Source: JBFEUI01 sp041547565
GTDB taxonomy: Bacteria > Pseudomonadota > Gammaproteobacteria > Thiohalomonadales > Thiohalomonadaceae
Direction: 5' to 3'
NCBI GenBank assembly: GCA_041547565.1
Contig: JBFEUI010000035.1
Span: 1-24,866 of the forward strand
DNA length: 24,866 nucleotides
A program made the position numbers and the translations under genes. This document shows, one piece after another, positions 1 to 7,808 of this stretch. Each line of letters opens with the position of its first letter. The first letter of the stretch is position 1. The notes beneath the pieces were generated by a model. That model searched no databases. It was given only the letters and a program-made list of their open reading frames with translations, and had not been told where the DNA came from.

Positions 1-1
1 C

Positions 2-67
2 CCCTTCGGGCTGATCAAGTCGGCCAACAAGATCGCCGGCCTGCCGCGACCAAAGGGCTGCAGTTAA
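2..67 (+). CDS. 3' end of an unidentified gene (partial)
   Basis: An open frame runs from the window edge to a TAA at 65-67 and encodes about 21 C-terminal residues ending in GLPRPKGCS. An intrinsic terminator lies 33 bases after the stop, which supports a real gene end on this strand. The fragment is too short for me to name the family. It is convergent with the ychJ-like gene, whose stop overlaps the terminator's T-run. Confidence 0.45.
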   Translation, partial: PFGLIKSANKIAGLPRPKGCS

Positions 68-99
68 ACTTCCATCTGCTGAAACTCAACACCATTACA

Positions 100-122
100 G
101 GGCCCCTCGCGGGCCCTTTTTT
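100..122 (+). terminator. Intrinsic terminator of the first partial gene
   Basis: A GGGCCC arm at 100-105 pairs with GGGCCC at 111-116 across a 5-base loop. Six T residues follow at 117-122. On the minus strand no T-run follows the stem, so it should work mainly on the plus strand. The T-run overlaps the TAA stop of the opposing ychJ-like gene. Confidence 0.85.
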
Positions 123-591
123 ATGTGCCGCAACAGCGCTTGTATTTCTTCCCGCTGCCACAGGGACAGGGTGTGTTGCGCGCCACCTTCCGCTGCGCAC
201 CGGGGGCCTGGATATCACCGTCGACATAGACCCAACGGCCCGCTTCGCGCCGAAAACGGCTCACCTCATGAAGCCGGCCCGCCTGCCCGCCCTGGCGGTA
301 ATCGGCGATAAACTCGACCGTGCCGGCCGTCTCCCCGGCACCACCACGCGTTGTCGTGATGACCTGCAGGCCGGTCCACTGCGTGGTATCGCCGGACAGG
401 TCCAGTTCGGCCGGACGGGTGGTGCTGTGCCAGCTTGCCAGCAGGTAGTCGCTGTCTTTCAGCACAAAGGCCGTGTAGCGCGAACGCATCAGCTGTTCGG
501 CACTCTGTGCCACCGCATCACCCGAGAGCAGCGGGCCACAGCAATCGGCCAGCATCTTGCCCGATCCGCAGGGACACGGTTCTGCCGCCAT
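121..591 (-). CDS. ychJ: YchJ family protein with two SEC-C zinc motifs
   Basis: The protein has 156 residues. It opens with CPCGSGKMLADCC and closes with CPCGSGKKYKRCC, so a SEC-C type zinc-binding motif sits at each end. The middle holds the NTF2-like YchJ core (SAEQLMRSRYTAF near residue 30, and a later FIADYRQGG...LHEVSRFRREAGRWVYVDGD stretch). This is the full domain order of the UPF0225/YchJ family. Its biochemical role is not established; SEC-C motifs in SecA bind zinc and contact SecB or ribosomes, so an accessory protein-binding role is plausible. The ATG at 589-591 lies 10 bases after the dctM stop, so it is probably the last gene of the TRAP operon, though a functional link is not evident. 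Confidence 0.9.
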   Translation of the reverse strand: MAAEPCPCGSGKMLADCCGPLLSGDAVAQSAEQLMRSRYTAFVLKDSDYLLASWHSTTRPAELDLSGDTTQWTGLQVITTTRGGAGETAGTVEFIADYRQGGQAGRLHEVSRFRREAGRWVYVDGDIQAPGAQRKVARNTPCPCGSGKKYKRCCGT

Positions 592-601
592 AGTGGCTAG
601 C

Positions 602-1876
602 TCAACGCCCCGGCAGCCAGAGTGACAGGGCCGGCCAGTAGGTGATGATCAGCACCGCGGACAGCAAAATGAGGAAAAACGGCCAGGTCGCCCGATACAG
701 CTGCATCACCGGTTTGTTGAAACGGTAGCTGGCGATAAACAGGTTCATACCGACCGGCGGGGTGAAGTAGCCGATCTGCATGTTGGCCAGGAAGATGATC
801 CCCAGGTGCACCGGATCGATACCGTAGCCAATGGCCACCGGCAACAGCAGCGGCACCATGATCACCAGCGCCGAGAAAATATCCAGCATCGTTCCCAACA
901 CCAGCAGGAAGATATTCAGCAGCACCAGGAAGGCCAGCTTGCTGTCGACGTATGCCCGGATGGTGTCGAACAGGCGCGTCGGCACCTCGGCATCGATAAG
1001 GTAGTTGGTCGAGGCGAGCGACACGCCGAGAATCAACAAAATGGCACCCACCAGCACCATGGCATTACGCATGATCATCGGCAGCTGGTGCAGTTTGATC
1101 TCGCGGTAGATGAATACCTCCACCACCAGCACGTAAAGCGCGGTGACCGCGGCGGCCTCCGACACGGCAAAATAGCCGCTGTAGATCCCGCCCAGCACGA
1201 TAAACGGCAACGGCAGCTCCCAGCGTGCCTGCCACAGGGCATCCAGCGCCTCGGCAAGCGAGAATTCGCTCAGCTGCTGTGTACGATTGCTCCATAACAC
1301 CCATACCGAGAGCAGCACCAGCATCAGGATCCCCGGAAAGATCCCCGCCAGGAACATCTCATCCACACCAAGCGGCTCACCCAGGCCCAGCTGCTGGGTG
1401 ACGATGGCGTAGAGGATCAGGGGCAGGGACGGCGCAAACAGCAGGCCGAGGCTGCCCGAGGTGGTGATCAGGCCCAGGTTGAAGTTGTCCCGGTATCCCG
1501 CCTGCTGCAGTGCCGGGTAGAGCAATGCACCGAGTGCCACGATGGTAACGCCGGAGGCACCGGTAAACGCGGTGAACAGGGCACAGGCGATGAGCGAGAC
1601 GATGGCCAGTCCGCCGGGCATCCAGCCCAGCAGGGCGCGCGTCAGGTAGACCAGCCGCCCCGCGGCATTGCTTTCGCTGAGCACGTAGCCGGCGAAGGTG
1701 AACAGCGGGATGGCCAGCAGCACCGGCATCTCGGCCAGACGGTAGAATTCGATCGCCACCACCGACAGGTCGACCTCTGAACGGTAGAAACCCAGCAGGG
1801 CACCGGCGGCAATCACCGCAAACAGCGGCGCCCCCATCAGCGCCAGCGCCACAAGCAAAAGGGCGGTAAGGATCAT
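602..1876 (-). CDS. dctM: TRAP transporter large permease (DctM)
   Basis: This 424-residue, very hydrophobic protein is the size of a DctM subunit, the 12-helix membrane component of a tripartite ATP-independent periplasmic transporter. It carries the family signature near the C-terminus (GYFTPPVGMNLF) and a GASGVTIVALGALLYPAL segment in the first half. It would couple sodium or proton gradients to uptake of the ligand delivered by the DctP protein. Its ATG overlaps the stop of dctQ by four bases (ATGA, 1873-1876), indicating translational coupling. The substrate cannot be read from the sequence. Confidence 0.95.
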   Translation of the reverse strand: MILTALLLVALALMGAPLFAVIAAGALLGFYRSEVDLSVVAIEFYRLAEMPVLLAIPLFTFAGYVLSESNAAGRLVYLTRALLGWMPGGLAIVSLIACALFTAFTGASGVTIVALGALLYPALQQAGYRDNFNLGLITTSGSLGLLFAPSLPLILYAIVTQQLGLGEPLGVDEMFLAGIFPGILMLVLLSVWVLWSNRTQQLSEFSLAEALDALWQARWELPLPFIVLGGIYSGYFAVSEAAAVTALYVLVVEVFIYREIKLHQLPMIMRNAMVLVGAILLILGVSLASTNYLIDAEVPTRLFDTIRAYVDSKLAFLVLLNIFLLVLGTMLDIFSALVIMVPLLLPVAIGYGIDPVHLGIIFLANMQIGYFTPPVGMNLFIASYRFNKPVMQLYRATWPFFLILLSAVLIITYWPALSLWLPGR

Positions 1877-2385
1877 AGGCGGTGCTGCCTCATGGCAAAC
1901 AGGCAGGAGCTGAACAGCAGCAGGCTGCGCACCGCCATCATGCCGAAACCGACGGGAATGATTAGTTCGGTCAGCCAGGCGGGCACCGCGGCAAACACCA
2001 CCGTCTCATCGCCCCACTCCATGCTGACAAAGCGGGCGCCATACCAGGCAATGACACCGCATACGATGGCGCTAAACAGGCTGGTCACCGCCAGGGCGAC
2101 ATTCTTCTGGCGCGGGTTGAGAAAACGGGACACCACGTCGATACGGATATGGTGGTCATCGCGCGTGGCGGCCATGGCACCGAGCATGCCCAGCCACAGC
2201 ACCAGCACCCGCAACAGCGGGTCGATCCAGGCGATCCCGCTGTCGAACAGGTTACGCAACAAAATCTGGGTGCCGGCCAGGCCAATCATCGAGGCCAGTA
2301 TGAGAACCAGCAGCCCGTCTTCCAGGGTGGCCACCACCCTGCCCAGGCGTTTCACCCAGTCACTGTTTTGCAACAGGTGCAGCAT
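1873..2385 (-). CDS. dctQ: TRAP transporter small permease (DctQ)
   Basis: The protein has 170 residues and about four predicted membrane segments, as expected for the small DctQ subunit. Typical features are the ILLRNLFDSGIAWIDPLLRVLVLWLGMLGAMAATRDDHHIRIDVV block (read from residue 42 on) and the following LNPRQK loop. DctQ forms the membrane complex with DctM and helps dock the binding protein. Its start lies 26 bases inside the end of dctP and its stop overlaps the dctM start by four bases, so the three transporter genes are tightly coupled. Confidence 0.93.
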   Translation of the reverse strand: MLHLLQNSDWVKRLGRVVATLEDGLLVLILASMIGLAGTQILLRNLFDSGIAWIDPLLRVLVLWLGMLGAMAATRDDHHIRIDVVSRFLNPRQKNVALAVTSLFSAIVCGVIAWYGARFVSMEWGDETVVFAAVPAWLTELIIPVGFGMMAVRSLLLFSSCLFAMRQHRL

Positions 2386-3370
2386 TCCTGAAGTCCGTCT
2401 GGTGGTCTCTCAATGTTTTTAACATCACCGGGCTGAACTCCCCCTCCCGGCTCAGCCTGTCCACCGCCTCGGCGCTGCCCTTGCGCCACTCATCAATCTT
2501 TTCCGGCGACGATTGTACAAACTCGATACCCTGCTGTTTCAACGCCTCGCGCGCCGCCTCGTTCTCTTCCCGGTTCTGTACGTTGAGGCGGGTGAAGACA
2601 TCGGACATCACCTCTTTTACAACCGCCTGGTCCGCCTTGCTCAGTTTATCGAAGGCCTTGCGTTTGACCACCATGGTGCCGTACAGATAGAGCAATGGCG
2701 TATCGGACAGGTACTTGACCCGGCTGTGCCACTGCAGTGCGATGGCGCCCACCGTCGAGTTGGCAACCGTATCGAGCAGCCCGGTCTGCAACCCGGTCAG
2801 AACGTCCGTCAACGGCAGTGCGACGGGTGAAATGCCAAACACCTCGAAGGCTGCGCGGCTGATGCGATCCCCCTCGGGCACCCACACCTTTTTGCCCTTC
2901 AGATCATCAACGCCCGTGACAGGTTCCTTGGTCAGCATGTAGGCAAAGCCCCCCTCGCTGATGCCGAAGCTGACATAGCCGTTCTGATACAGGCCATCGA
3001 GGATCAGCGGGTCCATCCGTTCGCGCACATAGTCCACCTCGGCAAGTGAACGGAAGCTAAACGGCAGGCTGTAAACCTGCGAATCGGGGAACAGCTCGGT
3101 CAACCCCCCCCCGGTCAAGGCACCGCCATGCAACTGGCCCACCTTGATCTTGCGCAGCACACTCTTGTCATTACCCATGATGCCACCGGGATAGAAACGA
3201 AACTTGACCCGACCGTTGGTGCGCTTTTTCACCTCCTGCGCCCCCTGGCGGATCTGCTTCATCCAGTTGGTGCCGTCCGGGGCAATGGTGGCAATCTTGA
3301 AGGTGACGGCCTGTGCCATCAATGGCATCACAAGCAACAGGAAAAAAACAGGCGAAAGCAGACGTCTCAT
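2360..3370 (-). CDS. dctP: TRAP transporter periplasmic solute-binding protein (DctP family)
   Basis: This 336-residue protein has a clear signal peptide (MRRLLSPVFFLLLVMPLMAQA, cleavage expected near residue 21). A DctP-type binding fold follows, with IATIAPDGTNWMKQIRQGAQEVKKRT at the start of the mature domain, FYPGGIMGNDKSVLRKIKVGQLHGG, and a central GKKVWVPEGDRISRAAFEVFGISPV. It would capture the ligand in the periplasm and hand it to DctQM. A GGAG sits a few bases upstream of the ATG. The neighbouring TatT-like lipoprotein puts it in the TPR-associated (TPAT) subgroup, whose best known member is the Treponema pallidum TatP/TatT pair. Ligands of that subgroup are poorly known. Confidence 0.93.
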   Translation of the reverse strand: MRRLLSPVFFLLLVMPLMAQAVTFKIATIAPDGTNWMKQIRQGAQEVKKRTNGRVKFRFYPGGIMGNDKSVLRKIKVGQLHGGALTGGGLTELFPDSQVYSLPFSFRSLAEVDYVRERMDPLILDGLYQNGYVSFGISEGGFAYMLTKEPVTGVDDLKGKKVWVPEGDRISRAAFEVFGISPVALPLTDVLTGLQTGLLDTVANSTVGAIALQWHSRVKYLSDTPLLYLYGTMVVKRKAFDKLSKADQAVVKEVMSDVFTRLNVQNREENEAAREALKQQGIEFVQSSPEKIDEWRKGSAEAVDRLSREGEFSPVMLKTLRDHQTDFRNAAPVAKQ

Positions 3371-3373
3371 CGA

Positions 3374-4240
3374 TTACTCCATAAAATACTCCGCCGACCC
3401 AGTCAGAAGAGTTTGCGCCTCTTTCTGCGCCAGCACATTGCTCAAGGTCAAACCCGGCACAACCGGATCGGCCTTGATCACTTCCCTGCACAAGCGATCA
3501 TGCAGTTCCCTATCAAACATCAGGCGCGCATAACGTCTGGCATACTCAACCTTGGCCATCAGGTTCCTGCCCTGCGAAAGCGCGATGGCACGCTCAAAAT
3601 GGTAACGGCCCCGTTCCGGCTTTCCGCCCATCGCCGGCGGCAGCAGGCTGCGCAGGATACCCAGGTACAGATGGGGCTGCCCCGCCTGGTAGGCCTCATC
3701 GATGGCCACCACCCGTTCCAGCATCGCCTCGACCTTGGGCAGTTCCGCCACAGCCCCCCAGTCGCCACTGCGCTGCTGGATCCACAGCGCCCAGGCCATG
3801 GCCGTGGTATAGAGGTAATCCAGCTCGTCTTCGTCCAGCTCCCGGAGTGTCTGTGCAAAGGCTTCATAGGGGCGCTGCGCCATGCCGCAGGTCTCCTCCT
3901 CGGCCTGGCAGAGAGCACGGTTGGCATAGTTGCGCGCCTTCTCTCCCATGTGGCGGGCACGTTCCTCATCTTCAATGAACACCGCGGCATAGGCCACATT
4001 CAGCCTGGCACCCGCCAACAGCAGTTCCTCATCCTCGGGGTTGCCCTCAATCATCCCATCGATCAGCAGCAGGTAGGCCGGTGCACCGGTGCGCACAATC
4101 TCCGGATCACTCTGATTGACAATCGCCTGGGAGAGATTGCCGGCAAGGCCCTGGCCCAACATCGAGGCACAACCGGGAAGCATGGTCAGCAGTGCAGCAA
4201 GTATGGCAGCCCGATTAAATGAACAACGGAAAAGGATCAA
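3374..4240 (-). CDS. tatT: TatT-like lipoprotein, TRAP-associated TPR protein
   Basis: The protein has 288 residues with a lipoprotein signal (AAILAALLTMLPGC, lipid-modified Cys at residue 24). The rest is an all-helical, TPR-like body with features of the TRAP transporter TatT family: GNLSQAIVNQSDPEIVRTGAPAYLLLIDGMI near the start, and LYLGILRSLLPPAMGGKPERGRYHFERAIAL later. In T. pallidum, TatT forms a trimer that associates with the solute-binding protein and has a pore thought to deliver hydrophobic ligands. The start codon is TTG at 4238-4240, chosen because AGGGAG lies seven bases upstream and the signal peptide follows at once. It is the first gene of the operon, three bases before dctP. 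Confidence 0.88.
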   Translation of the reverse strand: MILFRCSFNRAAILAALLTMLPGCASMLGQGLAGNLSQAIVNQSDPEIVRTGAPAYLLLIDGMIEGNPEDEELLLAGARLNVAYAAVFIEDEERARHMGEKARNYANRALCQAEEETCGMAQRPYEAFAQTLRELDEDELDYLYTTAMAWALWIQQRSGDWGAVAELPKVEAMLERVVAIDEAYQAGQPHLYLGILRSLLPPAMGGKPERGRYHFERAIALSQGRNLMAKVEYARRYARLMFDRELHDRLCREVIKADPVVPGLTLSNVLAQKEAQTLLTGSAEYFME

Positions 4241-4401
4241 GCGAAATCTCCCTTGTAATTATTATCCTGTTGTTATGCTGGTGCGCCCAGTGCACGGCCA
4301 TTACCCCCAGTGACAGCATGGACTATTAAACCAGTTTCCCCGCTTCTTATAAAGAACTCACTGATAAACTAATACACACTGCCCGATAATTTCAAATAGC
4401 A

Positions 4402-4407
4402 TATAAT
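4402..4407 (+). promoter_or_regulatory. Possible -10 element for the HDOD gene
   Basis: A perfect TATAAT lies 58 bases before the HDOD start codon, in AT-rich DNA between two divergent transcription units. No good -35 hexamer is found 16-18 bases upstream (CTGCCC with a 17-base spacer), so the call rests on the -10 alone. I found no clear promoter for the divergent TRAP operon in the same 225-base gap. Confidence 0.35.
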
Positions 4408-4465
4408 CAACCGGTAGATCCGTAACATTGATAGTCTAGTTGCTAATCACAGGGAGACGAGTGAA

Positions 4466-5713
4466 ATGCTGAATAACAGGGCAAGCGAAATTGCACTGCG
4501 GAAGATCAAGTCACTCTATCCACTGTGCGAATTGTCGGACGAACATCACCCCCACTTTATCAGGGCGGCACGACTGACCAGGCTGGAAGCCGGTACGCAA
4601 ATCGCCGCTGACACTTCCGCGGAGCACCTGACATTTCTCATCGACGGCGATCTCAGCATTGTATCGAGTAAAGGGGAGATGGAACGCCTCACTGGAGGTA
4701 AGCCACGCGCAAGTTTTCCACTGTTCAAACTGCACAGCCCCGAGTTGTTTGCCCGCAGCAACGCCCCTTCGCTGCTGTTGCAGTTTGACCGTCAACAGTA
4801 TGAGGCAATAAAGACGGACAAGGCTGCCAGCGACAGCAACCGGCAAGCGGCGATCGTGCTCTCCAGCGATGGGGCTGAATACAACCTGCTGCAGGAACTG
4901 CTTGAAAAATATGCCTCGGGCAAGTTAAAACTCCCCAGCCTGCCGGACGTGGCCTTCAAGATACATCGTGCGATTGATGATGAATCGGTGGGGGCGCGCG
5001 AGATCGCACAAATTGTTATTACCGATCCTACCCTGTCAGCAAAATTGATACAGGTGGCCAACAGCCCCGCCTATCGCGGCAACGTACGCATTACCACGGT
5101 CCAGGACGCCATCACCCGGCTGGGCCTGAAAACAGCACAGAGCCTTACGCTCAGCCTATCTATCGAGAAACTGTTCAACACCAGCTCCGGCATCTTCAAA
5201 AAGAGCATGCAGGAGATCTACAGTCACAGTCTGCTGGTCGGTTGCCTCAGCTATGTCATCGCCAAACAAACAGGCCGCCTCAATCCGGAAAGGGCTCTGC
5301 TGGCCGGCCTGCTGCACGACCTGGGAAAGATCGTCATCCTGACAAACTGCCACAAATCGCAGCTGTCACGCAGTGACGGCGTCCAGCTCGAGACGCTGAT
5401 GGGGCAATTCAGGGGAGTGGCGGGAAATATTATTCTCAGCTCGATGGAGTTTGAGCACGACATGATTACCGTCGCCGAAGAGGCCGAGTCCTGGTGGCGC
5501 GACAGCGGTGAGGCACTCGACTACTGCGATGTGGTGATCATCGCACAGCTGCACAGTTTTATCGGCACACCAATGCTGCAACGTGTCCCGCACATGGACA
5601 CGCTGCCCGCCTTCAAAAAATTGAATCTCGGCGAGTTTGATCCCAAACACGGCCTGCAACTACTGCGCGATGCCAACAATGTTGTGCAAAACCTGCGGCA
5701 AATGCTGAGTTGA
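4466..5713 (+). CDS. HDOD domain signalling protein with N-terminal cNMP-like domain
   Basis: The protein has 415 residues. Residues 1-120 resemble a cyclic-nucleotide-binding beta-barrel (HLTFLIDGDLSIVSS and later PELFARSNAPSLLLQFDRQQYEAI), but the phosphate-binding cassette is not obvious, so ligand binding is doubtful. Residues about 155-350 form an HDOD domain: KLPSLPDVAFKIHRAI, ITDPTLSAKLIQVANSPAY, then ALLAGLLHDLGKIVIL with H284-D285. HDOD proteins are usually signalling adaptors without proven phosphodiesterase activity. An AGGGAGA precedes the ATG at good spacing. The gene is monocistronic and converges on the 2Fe-2S gene with a 9-base gap. Confidence 0.88.
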   Translation: MLNNRASEIALRKIKSLYPLCELSDEHHPHFIRAARLTRLEAGTQIAADTSAEHLTFLIDGDLSIVSSKGEMERLTGGKPRASFPLFKLHSPELFARSNAPSLLLQFDRQQYEAIKTDKAASDSNRQAAIVLSSDGAEYNLLQELLEKYASGKLKLPSLPDVAFKIHRAIDDESVGAREIAQIVITDPTLSAKLIQVANSPAYRGNVRITTVQDAITRLGLKTAQSLTLSLSIEKLFNTSSGIFKKSMQEIYSHSLLVGCLSYVIAKQTGRLNPERALLAGLLHDLGKIVILTNCHKSQLSRSDGVQLETLMGQFRGVAGNIILSSMEFEHDMITVAEEAESWWRDSGEALDYCDVVIIAQLHSFIGTPMLQRVPHMDTLPAFKKLNLGEFDPKHGLQLLRDANNVVQNLRQMLS

Positions 5714-5722
5714 TAGCCCCCT

Positions 5723-6757
5723 CTAGCGCAGCGCGACAGAGTTGCTGGAGCTGTTGCGCCCACGGTCACGCAAATTGGCCACATGTAGCCTGTGCCCGTG
5801 CGCCCCGTGCCGCATAAATACCCGCTCGAATACCCGCTCCATATCAGCTGATCCTGACAGGTAGATATCCTGTCGCTGCAGCCCCGGGTAGCGTGCGGCA
5901 ATCGATTCGCCAAGCTGCTCATACTCGGCGGGTCCGGCTGCCGTACTCACGTACAGTGGGCTGTAGGCATAGTTATCCAGCGCCTGGGTCCAGGATCGGC
6001 AATAATTGTCGTAGTAGTGGCCACGCCCCTCCCGTGCCAACCAGAACAGGTGTATCGGCTGGGTTGTATCGATGTTTATGGCCTGTTCTATCAGGCTCTT
6101 GATCGAGGCAATGCGCGTATCCTCGGCCACCATCACCATCGGACGATCCGGCTTTTCATCCAGTGTAAAGCTGCCGAACGGACCGTTCACCGCAACACTT
6201 TCCCCATGCTTGATGTGATTGAAAAAGTAGTCCGCAAAGGGGTCACCTGCCCTGCAGGGCAGGTGAAAATGCAGCACCATACCATTACAAGGACAACTGG
6301 CCACCGCCAAATCCTTCTCCTGCCCGCCAGCCAACCGCAACTGCACATGCTGGCCTGCAAGGAAACGCAGCGTCTTGCTGCGCGGCGTACGCAGCTGGAA
6401 GACCAGGGTATGCTCCGCATAACGCTCGATTTTGCTCAGCCGGGTCGTGATTGTTTGCCTGGGGATATCCGCGACGGAGGTCGCCTCACTGGCCTCGATT
6501 TCCAGATCACTGGCGGCATGGGCACGGCATAGCAATATGCTGTTCTGCGCAATCTCTTCAGGCGAGAATTTATAATCGGAAAAAACACTGTCACCCAGTC
6601 GCCCCTGCAGCAACCGTGCCTTGCAATCACCACAGCGTCCTCCGTTGCAACTGTAATTGAGATTCACACCGGAACGCAGCGCCGCCTCAAGCAGCGTCTC
6701 CTGCGCCTCGGCCTGAAACACATGTCCGCTGGGACGTACGGTGATTGAGAAAGACAT
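5723..6757 (-). CDS. 2Fe-2S ferredoxin fused to a degenerate FNR-like reductase module
   Basis: The protein has 344 residues. Residues 1-90 are a plant-type ferredoxin domain with cluster ligands C37, C42, C45 and C77 (SCNGGRCGDCKARLLQG, then LLCRAH). Residues about 100-200 align with a flavin-binding barrel (RFLAGQHVQLRLAGG ... VNGPFGSFTL). Residues about 205-320 align with an NAD(P)-binding domain. The layout matches CDP-6-deoxy-glucoseen-reductase-like oxidoreductases, but hallmark motifs are changed: the RxYS flavin motif position reads KDLA (148-151), the GGTG position reads EDTR (212-215), and the CGP position reads SGS (301-303). It may be an electron-transfer or sensory protein rather than a normal NAD(P)H reductase. 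It lies 10 bases after the HTH gene and probably forms an operon with it. Confidence 0.8.
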   Translation of the reverse strand: MSFSITVRPSGHVFQAEAQETLLEAALRSGVNLNYSCNGGRCGDCKARLLQGRLGDSVFSDYKFSPEEIAQNSILLCRAHAASDLEIEASEATSVADIPRQTITTRLSKIERYAEHTLVFQLRTPRSKTLRFLAGQHVQLRLAGGQEKDLAVASCPCNGMVLHFHLPCRAGDPFADYFFNHIKHGESVAVNGPFGSFTLDEKPDRPMVMVAEDTRIASIKSLIEQAINIDTTQPIHLFWLAREGRGHYYDNYCRSWTQALDNYAYSPLYVSTAAGPAEYEQLGESIAARYPGLQRQDIYLSGSADMERVFERVFMRHGAHGHRLHVANLRDRGRNSSSNSVALR

Positions 6758-6767
6758 ATGGCAGTGC

Positions 6768-7211
6768 CTATAACATGCGCGTCTTTTCCAGCTCTTCGAG
6801 CAGACGGCGATTGATCATATTTACCAATTCCCTTTGCGCAGCATCCTCCGTCTCCTGCAAGTCACAAAACACCTGTGCCAGATCCTCAATGATCTGGCGG
6901 TATTTTTTCGCCTTGGCCTTCGCCACGTCCCGCTCCATCCGCGCCCGTTTCAGCTGCGTACTGAGGTCCTCCTTACTGGGCATGACCCGGTCACTGACTC
7001 GCCTGGCAAATACCGTCTGGCTGATCATCTGCAGACGTTCGTACTCATTGTCTTCATCCAGTGCCAGCATGGGGAAATGCCTGCGCAACTCATCCATGTC
7101 AATTTGACCTTCGAAGGTGTGAAGCTCGCCCTTACGAATGAGATTTTGCAGTTCGTGCCGGTCGATTCCAAGAAGGTGTACCGCTCTGGCTACGGCTACG
7201 TGATAACCCAT
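6768..7211 (-). CDS. Hypothetical protein: putative HTH domain plus coiled coil
   Basis: I do not recognise this 147-residue protein as a named family. Residues about 6-50 (VARAVHLLGIDRHELQNLIRKGELHTFEGQIDMDELRRHFP) look like a MerR/excisionase-type helix-turn-helix followed by a short wing. Residues 85-145 are rich in K, R, E and L with heptad-like spacing and probably form a coiled coil. This suggests a DNA-binding regulator that dimerises. Upstream on the minus strand AAAGGGTGGAG precedes the ATG at short spacing. It is the first gene of a two-gene unit with the 2Fe-2S protein, so it may control or partner it; that is inference. A 13-base palindrome lies 31 bases upstream of the start. Confidence 0.72.
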   Translation of the reverse strand: MGYHVAVARAVHLLGIDRHELQNLIRKGELHTFEGQIDMDELRRHFPMLALDEDNEYERLQMISQTVFARRVSDRVMPSKEDLSTQLKRARMERDVAKAKAKKYRQIIEDLAQVFCDLQETEDAAQRELVNMINRRLLEELEKTRML

Positions 7212-7241
7212 ACTCCACCCTTTAAATTGTCTTTGCCTGCA

Positions 7242-7254
7242 TTCACTCAGTGAA
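7242..7254. promoter_or_regulatory. 13-base palindrome upstream of the HTH gene
   Basis: TTCACT and AGTGAA arms are separated by one base, forming a perfect interrupted palindrome 31-43 bases upstream of the HTH gene's start. Size and position suit an operator for autoregulation. There is no experimental or comparative support in the window. Confidence 0.35.
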
Positions 7255-7292
7255 AAAACTGGCCTCTCTACCGTCTAACTATAGACCAGCTG

Positions 7293-7345
7293 ACAAAAAC
7301 AACGGCAGGCAAAACCCGTGTAATAGTCGTGGGTTTTGCCTGCCG
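7293..7345 (-). terminator. Strong terminator of the hemA-to-hypothetical array
   Basis: Perfect 15-base arms at 7303-7317 and 7331-7345 (CGGCAGGCAAAACCC and its complement) enclose a 13-base loop. Reading the minus strand, the stem is followed by the U-rich tract TTGTTTTTGTC. It lies 35 bases past the stop of the 95-residue gene and separates this array from the HTH/2Fe-2S unit downstream on the same strand. Confidence 0.85.
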
Positions 7346-7379
7346 GAAAGTAGGGAAAAATTTGTGGTTTAGGGCGTGA

Positions 7380-7667
7380 CTACTCGTCACCGATCCAGTT
7401 CTGCAGCGCCTTGACGATATTGCGCGCCTGGTCCTTGCTGGAGATATTAAACTTCGACTTCTGCTGGTACTCGCCGTGACGCTTCTGGTAACGACGAATG
7501 GTGTATTTCTCCGGGCCGTACTCTTCCTTGCTGCGATCCCAGTCCTGGTAGCGGTACAAGATCGTGGACCATGCCCCCTTGGAGAGGATCACCTTGTCCA
7601 GTTCCTTGGTGGTAACAATACCGTCTTCGGTGTACTCCACCGTCAATTCATCAACTGTCTCAGCCAC
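7380..7667 (-). CDS. Small conserved-looking hypothetical protein, 95 aa
   Basis: The protein starts MAETVDELTVEYTEDG and ends KALQNWIGDE. It is highly charged, with a beta-rich middle (AWSTILYRYQDWD, then KYTIRRYQKRHGEYQQKSKFNIS) and a C-terminal helix. The strand-strand-helix pattern is loosely like PC4/YdbC single-stranded-DNA-binding folds, which I offer only as a weak suggestion. The C-terminus is not a Gly-Gly tail, so it is not an obvious ubiquitin-like partner for the nearby E1 and JAMM proteins. The start is GTG at 7665-7667 behind AGGAGG at a short 4-base spacing. It is the last gene before the strong terminator, after a 141-base gap from the JAMM gene. Confidence 0.75.
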   Translation of the reverse strand: MAETVDELTVEYTEDGIVTTKELDKVILSKGAWSTILYRYQDWDRSKEEYGPEKYTIRRYQKRHGEYQQKSKFNISSKDQARNIVKALQNWIGDE

Positions 7668-7808
7668 CTTGCCTCCTCGTGTTATAAGCCGGTGTAGTGT
7701 TGTGAGTCGTTATGCGTTTTCGCTGCATATGGAAAACCATCTGGCCGCGCTAATCAAGTCAGCAGTTCAAAACTCCGGGGTGTGCGGCCCACCAGTCCGA
7801 ACGGGCAG

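Noticed and set aside
3128..4222. Long plus-strand open frame (364 codons) opposite dctP and tatT
   Set aside because: It lies antisense to two well-supported genes, spans their junction, has no recognisable domain, and its composition is rich in His, Gln and Arg as expected of a shadow frame.
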